NCBI GenBank assembly: GCA_002404465.1
Contig: DHJT01000076.1
Coordinates: 3,153-21,785 of the forward strand
Source: Sutterella sp. UBA4713
Lineage (GTDB): Bacteria > Pseudomonadota > Gammaproteobacteria > Burkholderiales > Burkholderiaceae_F
DNA: 18,633 nucleotides
Direction of reading: 5' to 3'
The translations under genes were made by a program, and so were the position numbers. The notes beneath the pieces were generated by a model. The model did not search any database and was not told where the DNA came from. It saw only the letters and a list, made by a program, of their open reading frames with translations. Positions 13,624 through 18,633 of the stretch are shown piece by piece (the stretch's first letter is position 1; each line of letters starts with the position of its first letter).

Positions 13624-15983
13624 GTAAGTAGGCCCTTACTTTTAGCAACTCGCCGACGCAAAACATCGGCAAGGACAAGGTACAAGACGGCAAGGATAGC
13701 GGAATGAAGTACAAGCGGCACGACATCGCTCAGTGCCGCACCGTTTTGACTTAACGCCACCATTGCCTGGATGCCGGGCGTTGTCGGGAACAAAAGAGAA
13801 ACGCCGTAGGCCAGGTATCCGAAGCAGACGGTCGGATAGATTGCCCCCGAAAGAAAAACAGCCGGGGCCGATGTGGGGACTACAAATTGTGCGTAGTAGG
13901 CACTTGAGGCGAAAGAAAGCGTTATGACCGCACCGAGTCCGACAACACCGAGAAGCATGAGAACCATCTCCAGGAGCGTTGCCCAAAAGTTTTCCATTGT
14001 CGGAAATTCGAAAAGGGAAAAGACAAACCCTTCGGCATAACAAAACCAGAAAAAACCGAAAAGCAAAAAGCCCGCTAAACACAGAGCAAAACTCGTTCGA
14101 TCCGTCAGAATTTTCCGCGTGTATCCGTCAATCGGTCGACGAGCCAACCATCCGCCCAATGTCACGCCGATGCACATGAAAAGGACGGACTGCATGATGA
14201 CGGGACCGACAACCGGAACCGTATAGCTCGCGTACCCGGCAATCACGTTAAATAAGTTCTGATCGGCAAGCGTCACCGGAGGGCTCGAGAGCACTTGAAG
14301 TGTCTCTGCGGAAGTGCCGGCTCGATTTAAATTGCGTGCGAGCGGCATTCGTGCTTCGTCAAGCGTTACGGAAAGAACGGCGGCTTGCACGGCACGGGCT
14401 TTGACAACGTAAAAACCGTTAACGGTTACAGGAACGGTCACAGGTTTACCGGCTAAGGTGTGTTTTTCGTAATCGAGCGGAATCGTGATGACGGCGCTGA
14501 CTTTTTCGCGTTTATATAGGTCAAAGGCTTTGGACAAATCCGTCTCCACAGCCACGATCTTAAGACTCGGAAGGCTTTTAAAACGCGAGATCATTTCCCG
14601 TGAGGCCGGCGTCCTGTCTAAATCGACAACGGCGCACTCGATACCCGTGACGGTCTGATGCATGTACGGCCACGCGTAAAAAAAACAATACAGAGCCAAA
14701 GCCAGAACAAAAATAACACACGTATCGGGCGTAAAGATCCCGCGACGTACTCCCTCGAAAACTCGAGCAAAAAGGCCTTGGGGAAGCGGCTCATCAACAG
14801 GCGTGTGCGGTTCAGCCTCTTCTTGTTTCCAACGCCGGAGTCGATAGGGGAAGAGGGCAAGGCCGACCAAAAGAGGCACGAGAACAAACAGACACTGCAC
14901 GGCAAGAAGCCATAGCGTGTGCGAAAGAGGGCTATTTAAAACCCACTGGGACGCTTGTATACGGAAAAACCACGTGAGCGGCAGAATTTCTCCGAAAAGT
15001 TGCGCTACGGCGTCCATGGAATCCAGGGGGTAAGAAAAACCGGTAAACGGAATAATCGGAGCACAAAAAGCAATGGCGCTTGACATCGCGATAAGCCAAA
15101 AAGGCGAGCAGGCGACAAAAGAAAGCGCAAAAGCCGTCATTGATAAAATCAGGAGAACGGCTCCGAGAAGCCAAACAAGGACACTGCCCGCAGGGGGATT
15201 TTCACAAAAACCGGCGAACCAAGCCACATAGACAGCCGCACAAAAGCTATAGAAGGCGATCCAGGGCAACGCCTTCCCGATAAGTTTCAATCGAACGGAA
15301 AATCCGGGAGCAAAATCACGCAAGCATGTTTTCTCACGCCACTCACGCGCAAAAACGCCGACCATCGTCAAAACGACACCGAGCGCAAACACACAGGGCA
15401 CAAGCGTGCTTAATAGGAAAGGCGCGTAGTTAAAGTTAGGATTGCCGGGCACGTAAACATCGGCCGTAAGCGATGACACAGCCTCTTGAGCACCTTTTAA
15501 GCTTCCGCCCGTGCCGGCCAGATAAGGCGAAAGCATTTCGATGAGTTTTTGCTTTAACGCGCTTTTTATGTCAATTTCCAAAGTTGTTGCAATGGCGTAA
15601 TAGCTTTTAGCAAACGAAAGCTCGATGGCGCTTTCTCCGGTTCGAGCTGCCAGATGTGCTCCCCAGTTCGTCGGTATGACGACACTGGCGAAAACGTGTC
15701 CGGAACGCATGCCGTCTAATGCTTCTCCGACACTTCGATAGCGCTCAAGCCGCACGGACGGAATGGAATCTAACGAGGTTACGACTTCACGGCTCAGGAG
15801 CGACGAATCCAGGTCCACGACGGCAACGGGAAGTTGCCGCATAAGCCCGGCAGCAAAAATCGAGGCAAAAATACAAGCAACCAGAACGGGCCACAAAAGC
15901 CCCGTGATCAAAAGTGCCGGGCGTTTTGCGGCTTCACGGACTTCCGCGGACGCTGCGTTGACAATTTCGCGTAAGGCGTTCAT
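13620..15983 (-). CDS. Fused double ABC-2 type permease (two halves in one chain)
   Basis: Inner-membrane permease of an export system. The 787 residues form two similar halves, each with a first membrane helix (about 21-47 and 422-440), a large periplasmic domain, and a cluster of about five helices (roughly 189-378 and 585-774). The periplasmic domains begin with matching segments, 'VAVVDLDSSLLSREVV' near 53 and 'CAVVDLDRTPASREMI' near 450. This is the ABC-2 exporter layout seen in YhhJ/YbhR-like proteins, whose single chains are about 370-380 residues, so this is a duplication-fusion. A charged cytoplasmic linker (about 381-418, rich in Glu/Pro) joins the halves. It starts 7 bases after the HlyD gene. 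No ATP-binding gene is nearby. The substrate cannot be told from sequence. Confidence 0.85.
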   Translation of the reverse strand: MNALREIVNAASAEVREAAKRPALLITGLLWPVLVACIFASIFAAGLMRQLPVAVVDLDSSLLSREVVTSLDSIPSVRLERYRSVGEALDGMRSGHVFASVVIPTNWGAHLAARTGESAIELSFAKSYYAIATTLEIDIKSALKQKLIEMLSPYLAGTGGSLKGAQEAVSSLTADVYVPGNPNFNYAPFLLSTLVPCVFALGVVLTMVGVFAREWREKTCLRDFAPGFSVRLKLIGKALPWIAFYSFCAAVYVAWFAGFCENPPAGSVLVWLLGAVLLILSMTAFALSFVACSPFWLIAMSSAIAFCAPIIPFTGFSYPLDSMDAVAQLFGEILPLTWFFRIQASQWVLNSPLSHTLWLLAVQCLFVLVPLLVGLALFPYRLRRWKQEEAEPHTPVDEPLPQGLFARVFEGVRRGIFTPDTCVIFVLALALYCFFYAWPYMHQTVTGIECAVVDLDRTPASREMISRFKSLPSLKIVAVETDLSKAFDLYKREKVSAVITIPLDYEKHTLAGKPVTVPVTVNGFYVVKARAVQAAVLSVTLDEARMPLARNLNRAGTSAETLQVLSSPPVTLADQNLFNVIAGYASYTVPVVGPVIMQSVLFMCIGVTLGGWLARRPIDGYTRKILTDRTSFALCLAGFLLFGFFWFCYAEGFVFSLFEFPTMENFWATLLEMVLMLLGVVGLGAVITLSFASSAYYAQFVVPTSAPAVFLSGAIYPTVCFGYLAYGVSLLFPTTPGIQAMVALSQNGAALSDVVPLVLHSAILAVLYLVLADVLRRRVAKSKGLLT

Positions 15984-15990
15984 AGACCCT

Positions 15991-16980
15991 TTAACGATGA
16001 ACGATAATGCTCATACCGGGACGAAGTCCTTCGACGGCTTCGGTCGGTCTGGCTCGCACTTCGAACGTGCGCATATCGTAACCGGTCGACTGTTTTGTCG
16101 ATCGCCACGTCGCATAATCGGCACGCGGCGAGATATAGTAAACCTTAAAGGGGACGTCTTTACGATCTAACGCCGGAATCTGAGCTTTAAAGACAGAGCC
16201 CATTTTCACAGTAGCCATTTCGTCTTCTCGGATGTTAAAGACAGCCCAACTGTCGCTTAAATCCACGAGTGTTACCAAGGGAAAACCTGCTCCGGTCACT
16301 TCGCCGGCTTCTAAGACAATCCTTGAAATCTCACCGCTTCTCGGAGCTTTAACCAAGGCCTCGGAAGCCAAGCTTGTCACTTCGGCAACACCTTCTCGCG
16401 CTTGTTCGGCAAGGGCATCGGCGGCCACTTTCTCATCGGCGCGCGCGCCGTTCGTTGCCATATCCCACTGACTTTTAGCCGCAGCCTGCGCATTGACGGC
16501 ATTTTTCAGAGCCGCACGTGCTTCATCATGCTTTTGAGCCGATACAAGACCTTCTTTAAAGAGCGCATCAACACGGGAAAAACTCTTTTTTGCCAATTCG
16601 GCTTGAGCCGCTGCGCGTTCAAATTGTGCCTTGGCAGCTTTGATCTGTTCGGCACGCACACCTTCGTGAACTAGGCGAGACTTGGCCTGAGCCGCTTGGC
16701 TTTGCGCTTTGACTTGTCCGAGTTTAGCCGCAATCTCCGGAATTTCAAGCTCCATAAGGACCGTATCGCGCGCCACCGTGTCGCCTTCGCGAACATTGAC
16801 CTTAGCAATACGCCCGGAGATTTTAGAGGCCACATTGATGACTCGCGCCTCCATTTGCCCCTGAAAAGGCGGCAGTGTCGGATAAGCTGCCTTCCACAGT
16901 CCGAACAAAACCAAAGCAACGGCCAAAGCAAGAACCAAAACAAGTAGAGACTTAAAACGGGGTTTGAGAGCGAGAGACAT
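15991..16980 (-). CDS. HlyD-family periplasmic adaptor (membrane fusion protein)
   Basis: Links the inner-membrane permease to the outer-membrane channel. The 329-residue protein has one N-terminal membrane anchor (about 11-29). A first lipoyl-like half follows (SKISGRIAKVNVREGDTV, about 52-69), then a long alanine/lysine/glutamate-rich coiled coil (about 82-195). The second lipoyl-like half is 'VKAPRSGEISRI' with 'EAGEVTGAGFPLVTLVDL', and a beta-barrel with 'LRPGMSIIV' ends the chain. This is the YhiI/YbhG/EmrA-like domain order. The start lies 3 bases after the TolC-like stop, and the permease follows after 7 bases, so the three are almost certainly one transcript. Confidence 0.92.
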   Translation of the reverse strand: MSLALKPRFKSLLVLVLALAVALVLFGLWKAAYPTLPPFQGQMEARVINVASKISGRIAKVNVREGDTVARDTVLMELEIPEIAAKLGQVKAQSQAAQAKSRLVHEGVRAEQIKAAKAQFERAAAQAELAKKSFSRVDALFKEGLVSAQKHDEARAALKNAVNAQAAAKSQWDMATNGARADEKVAADALAEQAREGVAEVTSLASEALVKAPRSGEISRIVLEAGEVTGAGFPLVTLVDLSDSWAVFNIREDEMATVKMGSVFKAQIPALDRKDVPFKVYYISPRADYATWRSTKQSTGYDMRTFEVRARPTEAVEGLRPGMSIIVHR

Positions 16981-16983
16981 GAC

Positions 16984-18363
16984 TTACTTCTCAATAAAAT
17001 TATCGTTATAGGATAGCGATTCTGTGAAAATCTCGGAACTGCCGCAGACGGCATTAAGTGAGGCCCAGGAAACAACGAACTGATAGGCGCTTACACGGCG
17101 AGCGATTTCCGCACCCAATAGCTTATTGCGAGCATCGCTGACCTCCGTGGATGTCGCAAGTCCCTCGGCGAAAGCTCTCTGTCTTAAGCGCAAATTCTCA
17201 CGAGCCAATTCAAGCGACGAACGTGTTAAATGGTATTGATCTTGCGTCTGGCGGGTTCTTAAATATGCCGTCTCAACGGCTTGCTCAATTTGATTGCTCG
17301 CTTCTGCGATTCCGGCCGAGGCCTTATCGACTAAAGCACGGGCCGAAGCAACGCTTTCGGCACGGTCTTTGTTGTCCCAAAGCGTGATTTTGACACCGAT
17401 TCCGGCAACCCAATCGGGTTCCGTAACCGACAAGTAATGCTTAATGGCATTACCTTGGGCAAAAGCATAGACCTGAGGAGCCCAAGCGGCCTTAGCTGCT
17501 TTAAGCCCCTGGTCGGCTTGATTGCGTTTGGCTCGAACGGCACGAATAACAGGGCTCATAGCCAGTGCCTTATCTTTCCACGTTTGAAGATTTCCGATGG
17601 GACGAGCCAAAACAAAAAGGGGCGTCGACAGGTACCTGACCTCTTGTTCGCGTAAAAGACGCGCCAAATCACTTTCGGCAATCTTGGTATCCGTTTCAGA
17701 AGCAATCAACTCACGCGCAGCCTTATCCCGGTCCACTGCCACACTCATGGCCTCAATACGACTGATCGATCCCGTTTGATTCATGCGATTAGCGCGTTTA
17801 AGTTCTTCATTTTGCTCGGAAAGCATTGATTCACGGAGTTTTTGCACGGAACGAGCCAGTTGCACACCGAAGTATTTTTGCGTGAGCGTCACATCCAGTT
17901 TATCGCGTGCCGTACGTTCGTCCTCACGCGATTCAGCAACGGAAGCCTCGGATGCCGCAACCTTGGCAGAAATCGCTCCGCCCATGTAGATCGGCAACTC
18001 AATACTCCCGATCAGGCGCGGTCCGTACAAATCTTGTGAAAACTGCAAAGGGACGGAAATCGGCGGAATGTTAGGGATGCCCGTACTGATGGATTTTGTT
18101 CCTAAATCCACGTCTTTACTGCCCCAAAGATGCCGAAATTCCGCAGTCACCTTCGGACCGTGAAGGCTTTTCAGGCTCTCGGCCGTGTGCTCGCGATGAG
18201 CCGTTTCCGCATAGTTAATCCTCAAAGCATCGCTTCTGGCGTGCGCAAGAGCACGGGCCGAAGCAAAATCCAACGTGATGCTCTGCGAGAAACCGGGCTG
18301 TGCGAGCAGGGTAGAAAGACACCCTGCAGCGAGAGCTTGCTTGATGTTTAAATTGCTGTTCAT
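16984..18363 (-). CDS. TolC-family outer-membrane efflux protein
   Basis: Outer-membrane channel of a tripartite exporter. The 459-residue product starts M-N-S-N-L-N-I-K-Q with a signal-like hydrophobic stretch ending near 'GFSQ' (about residue 27). It then shows the long helical, Ala/Glu/Arg-rich pattern of OEP repeats, duplicated in the two halves: 'ITLDFASARALAHARSDALR' opens the first, and 'AKAAWAPQVYAFAQGN' lies in the second. The late segment 'SSLELARENLRLRQRAFAEG' with 'LATSTEVSDARNKLLGAE' is typical of the family. It is the first gene of the operon. No good Shine-Dalgarno is seen before the ATG. The upstream 18364-18513 contains TTGACT on the minus strand but no well-placed -10, and no regulator gene is adjacent. 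Confidence 0.9.
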   Translation of the reverse strand: MNSNLNIKQALAAGCLSTLLAQPGFSQSITLDFASARALAHARSDALRINYAETAHREHTAESLKSLHGPKVTAEFRHLWGSKDVDLGTKSISTGIPNIPPISVPLQFSQDLYGPRLIGSIELPIYMGGAISAKVAASEASVAESREDERTARDKLDVTLTQKYFGVQLARSVQKLRESMLSEQNEELKRANRMNQTGSISRIEAMSVAVDRDKAARELIASETDTKIAESDLARLLREQEVRYLSTPLFVLARPIGNLQTWKDKALAMSPVIRAVRAKRNQADQGLKAAKAAWAPQVYAFAQGNAIKHYLSVTEPDWVAGIGVKITLWDNKDRAESVASARALVDKASAGIAEASNQIEQAVETAYLRTRQTQDQYHLTRSSLELARENLRLRQRAFAEGLATSTEVSDARNKLLGAEIARRVSAYQFVVSWASLNAVCGSSEIFTESLSYNDNFIEK

Positions 18364-18465
18364 TCTGAAATTTTACTCAATAGGGGAATTTCGCCATGCA
18401 ATCTTCCCGTAACGCAGACCTTCTTTCCGATATTCGAAACTAAGGCAAATTTTAACGCACCGAGT

Positions 18466-18494
18466 CAAACATTCCGTTCCCACTCGTGTAAAAT
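18466..18494 (+). promoter_or_regulatory. Likely tRNA-Leu promoter
   Basis: TAAAAT at 18489-18494 lies 20 bases ahead of the tRNA and is followed by the GC-rich discriminator GAGCGCCC, typical of stable-RNA promoters under stringent control. The -35 region (CAAACA at 18466-18471) is poor, so only the -10 and discriminator support the call. Confidence 0.45.
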
Positions 18495-18513
18495 GAGCGC
18501 CCTGTCGCTTGAT

Positions 18514-18598
18514 GCCCGGGTGACGAAATTGGTAGACGTAGCGGACTTAAAATCCGCAGCCTTCGGGCGTACGGGTTCAATTCCCGTCCCGGGCACCA
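18514..18598 (+). tRNA. tRNA-Leu (anticodon UAA)
   Basis: An 85-base class II tRNA with an encoded CCA end. The acceptor stem pairs GCCCGGG (18514-18520) with CCCGGGC (18588-18594), then discriminator A and CCA. The anticodon stem is GCGGA/TCCGC with loop CTTAAAA, giving anticodon TAA at 18548-18550. A long variable arm (AGCCTTCGGGCGT) marks a leucine-type tRNA. The T arm is ACGGG-TTCAATT-CCCGT. It reads UUA codons and is divergent from the export operon. Confidence 0.97.
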
Positions 18599-18604
18599 CG
18601 ATAA

Positions 18605-18633
18605 ACTTAGCACGACTTAGCGGCACCTAGCGA
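18605..18633. repeat. Start of a 10-bp tandem repeat after tRNA-Leu, cut by window edge
   Basis: Three consecutive 10-base units share AC[T/C]TAGC: ACTTAGCACG (18605-18614), ACTTAGCGGC (18615-18624) and ACCTAGCGA (18625-18633, cut by the window). The array begins seven bases after the tRNA's CCA. Three imperfect copies could be chance; what lies beyond the window decides. Confidence 0.4.

Noticed and set aside
18424..18440. TTTC...GAAA imperfect palindrome upstream of the export operon as an operator
   Set aside because: Only four pairing bases per arm around an A/T-rich centre, and no regulator gene nearby; too weak to call.
1..18633. CRISPR arrays, insertion sequences, prophage genes or toxin-antitoxin pairs
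   Set aside because: No regularly spaced direct repeats of CRISPR length, no transposase or integrase frames and no matching terminal inverted repeats were seen; the tandem units at the right edge are too short and lack spacers.

Overview
The window looks like chromosomal DNA from a betaproteobacterium of the order Burkholderiales, most plausibly a gut Sutterellaceae-type organism (Sutterella/Parasutterella relatives). This is inferred from the flavour of the housekeeping proteins, the divergent rpsT/murJ pair and the near-balanced base composition; no database search was possible. Coding density is very high. No insertion sequence, phage gene or CRISPR array was seen.

Layout. (1) 1-1617: pyrG (CTP synthase), lacking only its first codons at the window edge. 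(2) 1655-3512, minus strand: a three-gene biotin ECF transporter, bioY-bioM-bioN, downstream of rpsT and its terminator. (3) 3636-6400: rpsT (S20) on the minus strand, divergent from murJ (lipid II flippase) and yggS (PLP homeostasis) on the plus strand. (4) 6402-8342, minus strand: thiC with a well-preserved TPP riboswitch, a promoter placed just ahead of it, and an unusual hairpin that takes in the start codon. (5) 8430-12230, plus strand: rpmF with its own terminator, then fabD-fabG-acpP-fabF. The plsX and fabH genes usual between rpmF and fabD are absent, and acpP is bracketed by hairpins. (6) 12227-18363, minus strand: a tightly packed export operon in transcription order TolC-like outer-membrane protein, HlyD-like adaptor, a 787-residue permease made of two fused ABC-2 halves, a protein resembling a DUF4143/AAA_14 protein without a P-loop, and a small putative lipoprotein. 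No ATP-binding subunit is encoded. (7) 18514-18598: tRNA-Leu(UAA), followed at the window edge by the start of a 10-bp tandem repeat.

The housekeeping part links nucleotide synthesis, envelope building, cofactor supply (biotin uptake, thiamine synthesis, PLP control) and fatty acid elongation; biotin also feeds acetyl-CoA carboxylase, which supplies the fab genes. The least ordinary part is the export operon: it has a complete path through both membranes, but its only candidate nucleotide-binding protein appears degenerate.
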